A stretch of DNA of 54,661 nt from Clostridiales bacterium (GCA_022800315.1 JAAWQC010000016.1:1-54661); one strand, 5' to 3'; positions 34,169-43,920 are shown, counted from the first letter of the stretch. Notes: generated from the letters alone by a model not told the origin. Made by a program: numbers and translations.

Positions 34169-36884
34169 CTTTATAAGAGGTAATGTCGTGGCATGTCAGC
34201 AGCCAGGCATCCCTGCCGTTCCAGCAAATGCGGGAAGCGTCGGCTGAAGACCACACCTTCAGAATTTCGTTATATACTTCAAGGGTACAATTTGGCTGAT
34301 TCCCGCCGACCCCACGGGCCGAGCAATGCTCACAGGGACTGTCCCGGTGAAAAAAGGCCCGGTAACAGCAGTCTCCCAGCGCGGCGTCGGGAACCAGCTC
34401 CGCCGTTTTCTTATTGATATACAGCAGCCGATAGGTATCCGGCTCCACGACGTATATCCAGGAATTCTGATTGTCCAGCGCGGTACGCAGCCCCTCCGCC
34501 GTCTGTTCCAGTCGGTCCTGCGTCCGTTTCTTCAACAGGAAGGTGCTGATAATCTGCGAAATGAAGGCCAGCGCGTCGATCTGTTCCTGCGTCCACATGC
34601 GGTTGTTCCGGCATTCATCGAACCCCACGTATCCGAAGATGGAGGCACCGTCCCAGATCGCCACCTGCAGCATGGCCTTTATGCCTTGAGGTTTCAGAAT
34701 TGCGTACTGTTTGGGCGGCAGCTCGGCGATATCACAACAATAAAAAACGCCGTTTTCATTAAAATTGGATAAATAGTTCCCGCCCAGATCCTGTTCGTAG
34801 CAAACCATTTGCAGATTGTCAATTTCGGGATTGACCCCTTCGTTGCACCACTCGAAGGTATTGGAGCAGTAGCGGTCATCTTCAGTATTTTCAAAAATGT
34901 AAGCGCGGCTGACATCGAATTGCCGCCCAACGATTTCCAGCAGAGAATCCACCGCTGCCTCGATATCAATGGATTTATAAAGGATGCGGAATACATACTC
35001 CACCAGCCGGCTGCTCAGATTTTTCATATTGTCGTCCGAATCGATCTTCTGGCTGATCGCGGTGCGCATCTCCGCGGTGTGCATCCCGCTGGAAATACCG
35101 GCATAGGCGCCGTCATCCTCCCCCTGACGATAGACCAGATACTGATTTTTTCCCTGCCCCTTCGCCTGATACAGCGCGTGGTCGGCCCTGCGGAACAGCT
35201 CCTTGAAATCACCGGCCTGCGCGGGAAACAGGGCGATGCCGATACTGCACGACAGCCGGCAGCCGTCTTTCTCCGCCTTCAAGATGGAGTGGAACGCCTT
35301 GATGATCTGTTCCGCCTTCTCATGAACATCCTCCTCCCGGCGCACCGAGCGGAGGAAAACCATAAACTCATCGCCGCCGACCCGCCCGATCATGTCGGTG
35401 GACCGCAGTTTTCTCTGCAGAATGGCGGCAATTTCGGTCAGGACCGCGTCACCGAACAGATGGCCCTTCACATCGTTGATCTGCTTGAAATTGTCGATGT
35501 CGATAATCATCAGCGCGCCCGGCTCATCGCTGTTATGCTGGATACACCGATCGATTCTCGACTGGATGGTCCCTTTGTTGTACAGCTTGGTCAGGGTATC
35601 CCGCTCGGCTTTTTCCTGCAGTTTCTGGGTCTGCTTTTTCTGGCTGTCGATATCGATGATGATACCCACCGCCTTCATGGGGACGCCGGCGGAATCGTAC
35701 TGCGTGGTGGCCCGTATCTGGCACCAGATGTATTTCCCGTCGTCCTTCAGTATGCGAAGCTCCTCCTCGGCATACGGCTCCCCGTTAAGGACGCGGCGTG
35801 CAACCGCCTCAAATCGCGGCAGGTCCTCCGGATGGACATCCCGCGCTTCGGGTATGCCTTTTAGCCCGCTCTTCACCAGCGGCGGATAACCGAAGCGTTT
35901 CTCCCAGTTGGTGGTAAAGGTCAGCCGGTTCTCCGGTATGTTCCACTCGAACAGGATATCGTTGGTCTGATCCATGATAATCTGATGCCGCTCCAGGCTC
36001 AGCCGCAGCTCTTCCTGCGCTTTTTTGGTGTTGGTCACATCTATCAGAATACAGCAAAAGCTGTCCGGCCCCGTATCCGACGGCACCAGCTGCCCCTTAT
36101 CCATTACCCAAAGCGACCGGCCGTCCTTACAGACCACCCGATATTCGATTTCCTTGCGGTTGCTGATCTCAAGCTGTCTCCTGACCTCGATCAGGGTCGG
36201 TTCCCTGTCCCGCGGGTCCAGCATCTCCCAAAAGCTATTGTGGAACCGCTCCTCGATCTCCTCCCGCGTATAACCGAACAGATCGAGGAAACCGTCGCTC
36301 AGCTGCAGCAGGGTCAGTCTCTCATCGAATAGACAGCGGAACATGCCGCCCGGTATGTTGTCGGTCAGGGTCTTCAAATCCCGGTTGCGCTCCTCGATCT
36401 CCCGGGACTTGTCCTCCAGCATTTTCTGCAGCAGGCGGGCGGCATCCGGCGGCAGCGGGGAGGGGAAATATTCATCTTCCGCCTGATCGGCATTAGGTAC
36501 CGACTCGTGTACCTGCCGCAGCCAAAGACGTCCCTCCCGCCTGACACACAGCAGGGACAGCCGCAGGTCGATCTCTCGCTGGAACAGCCCGTCCACATCC
36601 TCTTCCACGCGGATAAATCCCGATGCCATACAGGCATCTTCCGACAACGGAATCGTCTCAAAGGCACTATCCCGGACCGTCAGCTTATTATGGAAATTCT
36701 CATTTTCCGCTCGTAAATGCGCGGCGATGGAATCAATTCCCTTACCGCTCTCCCCTGCCCCGATTCCATACCATACGATGTCGGGGGTCATGAGGGAAAT
36801 CACCGTTTCGATATCCCGCTGCTCCAGATAGATCATTTGCAGCCGCCTGACAAATTCCAGCGTCTGGTTCTCTATCGTCATCAT
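34155..36884 (-). CDS. Multi-domain diguanylate cyclase (SnoaL-PAS-PAS-GGDEF-GAF-PAS)
   Basis: A 909-residue soluble signalling enzyme that should make cyclic di-GMP. Domain order: a SnoaL-like fold at the N-terminus (VRRLQMIYLEQRDIETVIS...), a PAS domain (~165-290), a second PAS (~295-420), then GGDEF with GRVGGDEFMVF intact, a product-inhibition RxxD site (RSTD) five residues before it, then a GAF domain (from about 650) and a C-terminal PAS-like domain ending DITSYKDGEK. No EAL or HD-GYP partner. The start could be either of two ATGs (36884 or 36881). It has its own promoter. Confidence 0.88.
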   Translation of the reverse strand: MMTIENQTLEFVRRLQMIYLEQRDIETVISLMTPDIVWYGIGAGESGKGIDSIAAHLRAENENFHNKLTVRDSAFETIPLSEDACMASGFIRVEEDVDGLFQREIDLRLSLLCVRREGRLWLRQVHESVPNADQAEDEYFPSPLPPDAARLLQKMLEDKSREIEERNRDLKTLTDNIPGGMFRCLFDERLTLLQLSDGFLDLFGYTREEIEERFHNSFWEMLDPRDREPTLIEVRRQLEISNRKEIEYRVVCKDGRSLWVMDKGQLVPSDTGPDSFCCILIDVTNTKKAQEELRLSLERHQIIMDQTNDILFEWNIPENRLTFTTNWEKRFGYPPLVKSGLKGIPEARDVHPEDLPRFEAVARRVLNGEPYAEEELRILKDDGKYIWCQIRATTQYDSAGVPMKAVGIIIDIDSQKKQTQKLQEKAERDTLTKLYNKGTIQSRIDRCIQHNSDEPGALMIIDIDNFKQINDVKGHLFGDAVLTEIAAILQRKLRSTDMIGRVGGDEFMVFLRSVRREEDVHEKAEQIIKAFHSILKAEKDGCRLSCSIGIALFPAQAGDFKELFRRADHALYQAKGQGKNQYLVYRQGEDDGAYAGISSGMHTAEMRTAISQKIDSDDNMKNLSSRLVEYVFRILYKSIDIEAAVDSLLEIVGRQFDVSRAYIFENTEDDRYCSNTFEWCNEGVNPEIDNLQMVCYEQDLGGNYLSNFNENGVFYCCDIAELPPKQYAILKPQGIKAMLQVAIWDGASIFGYVGFDECRNNRMWTQEQIDALAFISQIISTFLLKKRTQDRLEQTAEGLRTALDNQNSWIYVVEPDTYRLLYINKKTAELVPDAALGDCCYRAFFHRDSPCEHCSARGVGGNQPNCTLEVYNEILKVWSSADASRICWNGRDAWLLTCHDITSYKDGEK

Positions 36885-36968
36885 CTCACATCTTTCTGTA
36901 TAAATTGGCTCACTTTACAGCGGTATATGTCTATGGTAATCATCTGTGGTTTTTCTATAGGTACTGTC

Positions 36969-36997
36969 AGTATACTCGCTTTACAAAAGCATTTCAA
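36969..36997 (-). promoter_or_regulatory. Sigma-A-type promoter of the diguanylate cyclase gene
   Basis: Minus-strand TTGAAA, 17-bp spacer, TATACT, about 85 nt upstream of the start at 36884. Confidence 0.6.
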
Positions 36998-37074
36998 TTC
37001 CTTTCTTATGCGACGAAATAATAACTGTGGGAATAAGAACAGCAAGAGACAAAACGGCACTTAAATTCGAAAAA

Positions 37075-37122
37075 GCAAAACGGGAGGCGAACACCCGTAC
37101 GGGTATCCGCCTCCCGTTTTGC
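37075..37122 (-). terminator. Terminator at the end of the RiPP operon
   Basis: A long hairpin whose arms GCAAAACGGGAGGCG and CGCCTCCCGTTTTGC pair over 15 bp, with a near-palindromic inner part ACCCGTACGGGT. It lies downstream of precursor gene A1 on the minus strand and marks the edge of the AT-rich island. Confidence 0.8.
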
Positions 37123-37229
37123 CTATATAAAGTACGGTGGATAAGCCGATGGCCAAGACCTTATCGGTCGGACGCCCCGACCACATACCGTCACAATAAT
37201 ACGATAATCCACTGTCGTCATTACTGGCG

Positions 37230-37415
37230 TCAGCAATTGGAGGCAGTGTTCGACTTTTCGCCGCATTTTTCTGCCATGTTGCTCTTTTTCCCGCATGACA
37301 ACGCTGTATTGCTTTTCCCCTTAACGGGTTTCGCCTTCCCTTCCGCACTGTATAGATAGATTTGAGACGTCAGGTGCGCGGCGGCGCGAGAGGATCTTTT
37401 CATTAACCGCTTCAT
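37230..37415 (-). CDS. RiPP precursor A1 (three K-S-N...C repeats)
   Basis: A 61-residue peptide. The leader (about residues 1-32) is basic and contains the string YLYSAEGKAK. The core has three repeats, GKSNTALSC, GKKSNMAEKC and GEKSNTASNC, and ends in Cys. The repeats share Lys, Ser and Asn with a Cys five positions after the Asn. A ribosome site GGGGGG is 6 nt before the ATG. It is the last gene of the operon, 12 nt after the transglutaminase-like stop and before the terminator. The likely product is a Cys-rich peptide modified by the radical SAM enzyme. Confidence 0.85.
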   Translation of the reverse strand: MKRLMKRSSRAAAHLTSQIYLYSAEGKAKPVKGKSNTALSCGKKSNMAEKCGEKSNTASNC

Positions 37416-37426
37416 TGATTTCCCCC

Positions 37427-38536
37427 CTATTGGATATTCTCTTCAGGCCAAAAGGACCGTATGTCATCGGTTATCATGCGATCGGGTACAGTTGTCGTAT
37501 AATTTGTCGGTATGAGGGTAATCCGTTTGGTGCTGTACTGATCACAGCCGGGATAATAGGCCTCTACAGCATCGAAACGGACGAGGTTTTTTATCATATA
37601 ATCACAATATTGAGTTTTACCAATCCTTCTTCCATTCCAATTCGTATCTTGGTTGAGATAAAAATCGTCGTTGCACAATAGCGCATTGCGAAATTCCATT
37701 AAGCTTAGCGGAGTTCCTCCAGAGTCAAGGATGTAAAGATTATTTGTCGGATCAAGCAGGATCCATTTTTTCAGATCATCGCTGTAAGCTACGCATACGA
37801 CATGGCATTCGTCATACGGAACCTCTTCCGGAAGGCAGGCAATAAATCGGCTTTTGATACCCAACGCCAAAAGAAGTTCACATAAAACGATTGCCAGTCC
37901 ACGGCAGCTCGCTTTTCCCGTGTGGGTACTGAGAATGGAGTTGGCCTCTCTTATTCCTAAAAAGGTCTGTGTACCATCGTGGCGCAAATGCTCGTTAACC
38001 CAGGACAGGCAGAGACGCATGGTATTAAAATCATTCCCTGTGGACAGATGATAAAGGTCATACGCGGAAATCAGTTTTTCTGACAAAGGATTGCTTTTAA
38101 TCTCATAGCTCCATTCAATTGAGTACGGTAATCTTGCCGGAACTGCATATACCGCATAACGCCGTAATATCTCGTACCTCCAGACGGATTCCAATAACAC
38201 TTTATCGGGGTCTAGCGGCGGCGGCGCCGATATTTTCGTGCAGCAAACACATGCTTTTATCCTGTCATACTCCACCTGTAACGGCGCCGTGCCCTCATCT
38301 ACAGAGGGCAGTAATCGAAACTGGATATCGCCCTGCGCGTGTCTGACATGGAAAATGAGAGCATCAACGGTATTCCGCTGCCAAATAGGCGAAAAGCAAA
38401 GGGAACCCATTTCAGGAAAATTCAAGACGATTTGATATACTTTACTATTCCTTCGATAGATATACAGTGAAACCGTGGTGAGTCCCATGAACAATCCCAA
38501 GGGCAGCTCTGCCCGCCAAAAGCCTTCGTAATCCAT
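37427..38536 (-). CDS. Transglutaminase-like protein of the RiPP operon
   Basis: A 369-residue protein. The C-terminal half has a transglutaminase-like cysteine-protease core, with Cys in KASCRGLAIVLCELLLALG, His in DECHVVCVAYSDD and Asp in WILLDPTNN, the standard C-H-D order. The first ~120 residues form a separate domain I do not recognise, with a CVCC motif. Members of this fold cut or cross-link peptides, and a processing or cross-link role on the precursors is plausible but unproven. It lies 17 nt after an ABC exporter and 12 nt before precursor A1. Confidence 0.72.
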   Translation of the reverse strand: MDYEGFWRAELPLGLFMGLTTVSLYIYRRNSKVYQIVLNFPEMGSLCFSPIWQRNTVDALIFHVRHAQGDIQFRLLPSVDEGTAPLQVEYDRIKACVCCTKISAPPPLDPDKVLLESVWRYEILRRYAVYAVPARLPYSIEWSYEIKSNPLSEKLISAYDLYHLSTGNDFNTMRLCLSWVNEHLRHDGTQTFLGIREANSILSTHTGKASCRGLAIVLCELLLALGIKSRFIACLPEEVPYDECHVVCVAYSDDLKKWILLDPTNNLYILDSGGTPLSLMEFRNALLCNDDFYLNQDTNWNGRRIGKTQYCDYMIKNLVRFDAVEAYYPGCDQYSTKRITLIPTNYTTTVPDRMITDDIRSFWPEENIQ

Positions 38537-38553
38537 ATGCGTTTAACCTCATT

Positions 38554-40323
38554 CTATGAGTATAAGGATGCCTGCTGCAGATAAGTCTCAGCATATAATC
38601 CATGGCGTTCCATGAGTTGGCGGTGGGTTCCTGATTCGACGATCCGTCCGTTTTCGAGAACCAGGATCCGATCCGCCAGCTTAGCCGACGCCATGCGATG
38701 CGAAACAAAAACAGCGGTGTGGTCCTTGGACAGCTGCAGGAACTGCTTATAGACTTTTTCTTCACTATAAGCGTCTAAAGCGGCTGTCGGTTCGTCCATT
38801 ATCAGGAGCCCGGCTTTCTTAAAATAACCGCGGGAAAGCGCCAGCTTTTGCCACTGCCCGCCTGACAGCTCGATTCCCTGTTTGTATTGTGTACCAACCT
38901 GTTGGTCTAATCCCTTGTCGAATTCACTGACGAAGGAATAGGCTCCGCTTTTTTCAGCGGCGTCAGCAAGAGCCTGATCGTCCTCCAGATTTCTGTAACT
39001 GCTTAACCCAATATTGTCACGTACGGTTAAATAATACTTACAGTAATCCTGGGTTACAAGCGATATACTATCCCGATAGGCGGTTTTATCCAACTCTTCC
39101 ACGGGGATCCCATCAATCAGTATTTCACCCTCCGTTTTGTCGTTTAAGCTGGTTATCAGGCGTATCAGGGTGGTTTTTCCGCTTCCGTTGGCGCCAACGA
39201 GCGCGACTTTTTCTCCCGCATGCAGATCGAACGAGATATCTTTTAGTATGACCGGAGCATCCTCACGATAGCGGAAACTCACATGTTGAAAGGATATAGC
39301 CGGTACCTTGGCGTTTTTACAGCTTCCGCTTTTTTCACAGGCGACATTTTCGATGAAGTATTTATATTTCCGCATCACAACGTCCTGTGTCCTTATCTGG
39401 CTGATCTTTGAAAGGAAGCCGTTATAATAGGCCACCAAATTGTTGGAGGTAAAATAATAGGAAACGAATGCGCCGGGAGACAGCGTGCCCATGATAATCA
39501 AGTACAGCCCGTATCCATAGGCAAAAAAGGAAACGAATATTTTCACGATCTCCGCAATGGCCTCTATTCTGCTCAGTTTTAGATGAAACCGAATTTCTTT
39601 ATTCCTGTTCGTATTGGCGCAATCTTTAAATAAAGAATTGAAAAATTCAGTAGTGCCGAGCAGCTTAGCGTCTTTTATGACTTTGCGGTCCAGCATTAAA
39701 TCACGGTAATAATCTTCCCGCCGGATTTCTTCCGTCATATTTAAATGGAAGTTTGATCTTTTTGTGGTATGGATATGGTTGATGGCTATGGTGATCACAA
39801 AATTCACCAGCAGAATAATCGACATGGTGATATTAAAGCTGATAAACACTAAAAAAGCGAATACGAACTTTAGAATAAAATAGACCGTTGAAACATACTG
39901 CATATAATACGAAAGAAGGAAGCTGCCGTCGACGTTCATAACCTGCTGTAAAAGATTCTGATATTCGCTGTCTTCGATGACATTCAACGGCACCTGTACT
40001 GCTTTATCGGCTATTTTTTCAGATGCCGATAACTGCAGCTTATATTTCATCTTCGTATAGATCAGATCGTCTAAGATGGAATTGAATAAGGGTAGAATAT
40101 ACAGGAAGATAACATATAAGGTAATATAAAAGAAAAAACGACTATCCCCCTGAGCCAAGTGCATACCTGAATCAATGGAAGCAGCAAGAAATTTAACCGA
40201 CAGCGCGTCAAAGGATGAGGAAAAAATGGTCAGCATCAAATAGATCAAACAATAACCGGGGACTTCTTTTAAAATTATTTTAAAGGTAAAAAGAAAAATG
40301 CTTTTTCTGAATCTGCCAATCAT
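38554..40323 (-). CDS. ABC exporter of the RiPP operon (second)
   Basis: A 589-residue membrane-ATPase fusion: six spans, then Walker A GANGSGKTT, signature LSGGQWQK, Walker B LLIMDEPTAALD and H-loop FVSHRMA, all intact. No N-terminal C39 peptidase domain, so leader removal must be done by another enzyme. The ATG at 40323 follows AAGGAA by 9 nt and overlaps the upstream stop in ATGA, better than the GTG at 40332. Probably pairs with the next exporter for peptide export; whether as homo- or heterodimer is open. Confidence 0.88.
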   Translation of the reverse strand: MIGRFRKSIFLFTFKIILKEVPGYCLIYLMLTIFSSSFDALSVKFLAASIDSGMHLAQGDSRFFFYITLYVIFLYILPLFNSILDDLIYTKMKYKLQLSASEKIADKAVQVPLNVIEDSEYQNLLQQVMNVDGSFLLSYYMQYVSTVYFILKFVFAFLVFISFNITMSIILLVNFVITIAINHIHTTKRSNFHLNMTEEIRREDYYRDLMLDRKVIKDAKLLGTTEFFNSLFKDCANTNRNKEIRFHLKLSRIEAIAEIVKIFVSFFAYGYGLYLIIMGTLSPGAFVSYYFTSNNLVAYYNGFLSKISQIRTQDVVMRKYKYFIENVACEKSGSCKNAKVPAISFQHVSFRYREDAPVILKDISFDLHAGEKVALVGANGSGKTTLIRLITSLNDKTEGEILIDGIPVEELDKTAYRDSISLVTQDYCKYYLTVRDNIGLSSYRNLEDDQALADAAEKSGAYSFVSEFDKGLDQQVGTQYKQGIELSGGQWQKLALSRGYFKKAGLLIMDEPTAALDAYSEEKVYKQFLQLSKDHTAVFVSHRMASAKLADRILVLENGRIVESGTHRQLMERHGLYAETYLQQASLYS

Positions 40324-42062
40324 TGATACCACTTCCTTTGTGCGCGAAACATGTCGGCATACTTCCCGTTTAGCGCAAGCAGCTCGTCGTGGGTACCCGA
40401 TTCGACGATCAATCCCCTCTCCAAATAAAATATCCTGTCAACCGTCTTTAAAGCGCCGAGCCTGTGTGATATCAGCACCGAGGTCTTATTGACGGTTTCA
40501 CGTTTAAATATCTCAAACATTTTATATTCCGCTCGCGGGTCGAGGGCTGATGTTGGTTCGTCCATAATATAGATCTCTTTATCTGCGGCAAAACAACGCA
40601 GGATGGATATCTTCTGCCATTCTCCACCGGAAACGTCGATTTGACCAAACGAACGGCCGAGAATTTCCTCCCTTTTATGAGGAAAGGAAGACAGCAGGTC
40701 ATCAAGCCCAATATCGTGAATCAATTCGGTTAGATCTTTACTTTTATCCCGGCCCAAATATACGTTATCATCAAAAGATAAACCGAATTTATGTGTGATT
40801 TGTCCTACATAATTTATTTTACAATGTATGTCTTCTTTGTTTATTTGAGAATAGTCGATGCCATCTATTGTGATGACGCCCTCCGTAGGCGTATAGATGC
40901 CTGCCAATAAATAGGCCAGGGTGGTTTTGCCCGCCCCGTTTTCACCGACGAACGCAACCGTTTCACCTTTTCGGATACTGGCGTTGATACCCCGCAGCAC
41001 CTCATCGCTGCCGCCTGGATAGGTAAAATGGACATTTTTGAATTCGATTTTGTGTTCGAACTCTTTTTGAAAACGGATGGTCCGGGATGGCTGCATGCTC
41101 TGCACCGTATCGCTGTAATCGAAAAAATCCTTCAAAAGGTGATAATTCTCACCGAACAATTTTCCAGAATCGCCCACTTGTCCAATCGCGTAATTTAAAT
41201 CTGGCAGATAGGAAACGATGGCAGATACGACAGCTATTTCCAAGAGTCCATTTTGGATGCCGAACCCGGTACTGATAAAAAACAGTAAGATAAAGCAATT
41301 GATAAATATGAAATACAGGTTGCGGGCAACTGAGTTTTTCACCTGTAAACGTATGCGTGGTTTCATCAGCCGTTCCGCTAAAAGCTTCCATTTGTCCACC
41401 ATGAATTTACCATACTGGAAAATACGCAATTCTTTCGCGTAGTTCATATTGTAAATAATATCCGACAGGTTGTGCAGCTTCCTATCATCATCGAATAATT
41501 CATCGGTTAACTGATACTCTTTTTTTCCTGTAAACGTCATTAATAGAATATAAAATAACAGCACCAAGGCATAACATATAGTGATTATTTGATTGTTTAA
41601 AAAAATAAAAATAATAAAAGAAACAAGACTGACGACGGCCTGAAAAACATTGATGGTGATATTGAAAAAGCGATAACAGGACCACATACTGTTGGACAGC
41701 AGGTATTCCACATGTCTTTGATGTTCTTCTATTTCCAGGTATTCTGAGGGAATCGTATCGATCAGGCTGGCGATTCGCAGATAGGTGGCCGTGACCATGT
41801 GGTTATAGAATTTAGTGTTAACATAGGTAAAGAAAACGCTGAACAGCGCCATAATAACCTGCGTACCGAGAAGGGCTGCCAAAGAAACAATCGCTTGCGT
41901 ATAATCACCGGTAGAAGAGGTTACAGAATCGGTAAAATTATACAGCAGTGTAGCATTCACAAAAGGAATGATACCGTATATCATACGGCCGAATATCAAA
42001 ATAATACTGTTCAGCGGGGACAATGATAGAATATATCGATAACCTCTTATTAGTGTTTTCAT
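40320..42062 (-). CDS. ABC exporter of the RiPP operon (first)
   Basis: A 580-residue exporter with six spans, Walker A GENGAGKTT, signature VSGGEWQK, Walker B IYIMDEPTSALD and H-loop ISHRLG, complete. It starts 9 nt after the protease gene and ends overlapping the second exporter. The two share the W-Q-K in the signature (GGEWQK and GGQWQK), an unusual variant that hints at a shared ancestry and a joint task. Export of the mature peptide is inferred from context. Confidence 0.88.
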   Translation of the reverse strand: MKTLIRGYRYILSLSPLNSIILIFGRMIYGIIPFVNATLLYNFTDSVTSSTGDYTQAIVSLAALLGTQVIMALFSVFFTYVNTKFYNHMVTATYLRIASLIDTIPSEYLEIEEHQRHVEYLLSNSMWSCYRFFNITINVFQAVVSLVSFIIFIFLNNQIITICYALVLLFYILLMTFTGKKEYQLTDELFDDDRKLHNLSDIIYNMNYAKELRIFQYGKFMVDKWKLLAERLMKPRIRLQVKNSVARNLYFIFINCFILLFFISTGFGIQNGLLEIAVVSAIVSYLPDLNYAIGQVGDSGKLFGENYHLLKDFFDYSDTVQSMQPSRTIRFQKEFEHKIEFKNVHFTYPGGSDEVLRGINASIRKGETVAFVGENGAGKTTLAYLLAGIYTPTEGVITIDGIDYSQINKEDIHCKINYVGQITHKFGLSFDDNVYLGRDKSKDLTELIHDIGLDDLLSSFPHKREEILGRSFGQIDVSGGEWQKISILRCFAADKEIYIMDEPTSALDPRAEYKMFEIFKRETVNKTSVLISHRLGALKTVDRIFYLERGLIVESGTHDELLALNGKYADMFRAQRKWYQ

Positions 42063-42071
42063 ATCAGCCTT

Positions 42072-43916
42072 TTACTCCACCGAAAAATATTCCTCACATA
42101 AACGAAAGAGTCCTACCCTGTCGTTCTCCTCAGAAATGCGATAGACAGGAAGCCCAAATTCCTTTTCGAATTCCTCGGTTTGGTCAGCAAATGACAGTGC
42201 TTTCTGAAAATTAACATTTCCCAGCGTTGAAACCGAAGTGATCGGAGACACCGCAATGGCAATGACTGTGCTGATACTGTTCAAATAGTGGATAGTCCTT
42301 TTAATATACGGAATATCGTCAAAAATATTGACAACCAATAAGACACAATCGGGAACGGTAGCATACAGCAGCTGTTGCTGGAAATCGGACATATATCTTA
42401 CATTTCCATAATAAAACGGGATAGTAGACGATTGACCTCCCACTATAATTAGATCCGGATCACGCATTTCGATATCGTGTATCAGGGAATTGATGACAGG
42501 GATTACATCATCCTGATCAATATGAATACCGTTTTGGTATCCCATGGGAAAAACGTGCTCACATCCGAAAAGCTCCGAATGTGGTTCCGTCCCCAGCTGC
42601 CCTACCTTATAGCCTTCCTGCAGGAATTGACGCCGGAGGGCCATTTGAAGTGTAAATTTCCCTTGTTTCGCGCTCGTGCCAAAAACGCCGATTACCGGTT
42701 TGCCTATGCGATACAGCTTGCCAAAAGTATAGTGCGGAACATCGGCCGGTGTAATCATGGGGGTATAGATATTGATCCGATCGTCGGTATCCTCTGGCCC
42801 GTAAGCGTCATCAAAACTAAAGATATTTTTATGAAATTTTTGGCATAGAGACAATATTTCCTGATGATAGTCAATGCGGGTCAATTTGATTATTTGATCG
42901 AGATGGCCCAAAATAACCGTATCAAAATCCGCGCCCCAATCCAGCTCGCTTATATCCTGGACGATTGTTCCGCCTCTATGTACGCTTCGGTCTGGTCCCT
43001 GATTGATCAGGACATCACAGGGTTTTCCCACCTTACCAGAGTAACGCGTATCATAATATCCCACGATGGTAAAATCCAAGCTTTCCTCATATCGGCGCAA
43101 TGCGTGGATTTCTTTGTTGAAGGGAAATACGACAGCTTTTTTCGGGGCGGCGAATGGCTTTTTTCGTTGTTTCGACCCTTCTATGCCCTCATTATAGGGT
43201 AGCGTCACTTTCTTAAGCGCTTTTTGTACTTCATGAAACCCCAGACGGCCGTTCTCATACAGCAGTTTGGCAATCAGGGCGGTAACGATCGCCGTATTAA
43301 AGCTGCTTCCTTCGATCAGCATCCGTTTGTTATTTAGCCATTCACATCGCTGAATTCTGTTTTTGGTTAAAATATTGACCGGCGAGTCCTCGACAAAATA
43401 AATTTCGTCTCTTCCGCATTCCTCACAAATATCGACGCCGATAACGTGAGGAAATGACGCCGGATAAGACATCGCGCCAGAATTATCGAATGCCGAAACA
43501 ATGGCGGCGCCCTTCTGGTAAAGCTTTTCGCATACCTCCCGTAACTGCGAAAGCTTTGTGCAAATGGTGGTGCCGAGACTGAGGTTGAGTATATCACAGT
43601 CAATTTCATCACAGATGTATGTCAGCGCATGGAGGAGGCTGTTTTCATCAGCCTCAAATTTATCATCAAATATTTTGACGATATAAAAATTGATCGGAAT
43701 CCCATATTCCGTCAGCTTTTTGGCGATGAGGGAACACACGCCGGTTCCATGGCCCAATTGATCCTGAAAATCCCCGCTTATGGAAAACCCAGAGGGGCTT
43801 TTCGCGGATTTTTTTAGACCTATTCCAGAAATATGAGCGGATTGAAAGAGGGGGTTCGTCGAATCGATTCCGCTGTCAACCACCACGATGGTTGGACGAT
43901 ACATTTTCCGACTCAT
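42072..43916 (-). CDS. Subtilisin-like protease fused to a P-loop domain
   Basis: A 614-residue two-part protein. Residues 1-~240 are an S8 peptidase with a complete triad: Asp14 in VVVDSGID, His56 in LGHGTGV and Ser205 in GSSFNTA; Asn145 (FDNSG) supports the oxyanion hole. There is no signal peptide, so it acts inside the cell. From about residue 280 a second domain follows with a P-loop GTSAKQGKFT (413-422), reminiscent of DUF1611 C-terminal domains or of the TIGR04066 peptide-maturation proteins. It starts at the end of precursor A2 (TGA, 4 nt, ATG). Leader cleavage driven or gated by a nucleotide-binding domain is the likely role; inference. Confidence 0.82.
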   Translation of the reverse strand: MSRKMYRPTIVVVDSGIDSTNPLFQSAHISGIGLKKSAKSPSGFSISGDFQDQLGHGTGVCSLIAKKLTEYGIPINFYIVKIFDDKFEADENSLLHALTYICDEIDCDILNLSLGTTICTKLSQLREVCEKLYQKGAAIVSAFDNSGAMSYPASFPHVIGVDICEECGRDEIYFVEDSPVNILTKNRIQRCEWLNNKRMLIEGSSFNTAIVTALIAKLLYENGRLGFHEVQKALKKVTLPYNEGIEGSKQRKKPFAAPKKAVVFPFNKEIHALRRYEESLDFTIVGYYDTRYSGKVGKPCDVLINQGPDRSVHRGGTIVQDISELDWGADFDTVILGHLDQIIKLTRIDYHQEILSLCQKFHKNIFSFDDAYGPEDTDDRINIYTPMITPADVPHYTFGKLYRIGKPVIGVFGTSAKQGKFTLQMALRRQFLQEGYKVGQLGTEPHSELFGCEHVFPMGYQNGIHIDQDDVIPVINSLIHDIEMRDPDLIIVGGQSSTIPFYYGNVRYMSDFQQQLLYATVPDCVLLVVNIFDDIPYIKRTIHYLNSISTVIAIAVSPITSVSTLGNVNFQKALSFADQTEEFEKEFGLPVYRISEENDRVGLFRLCEEYFSVE

Positions 43917-43920
43917 CCTG

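Noticed and set aside
37061-37348. 95-residue minus-strand frame overlapping precursor A1
   Set aside because: It is in another frame, runs through the terminator, and lacks a ribosome site.
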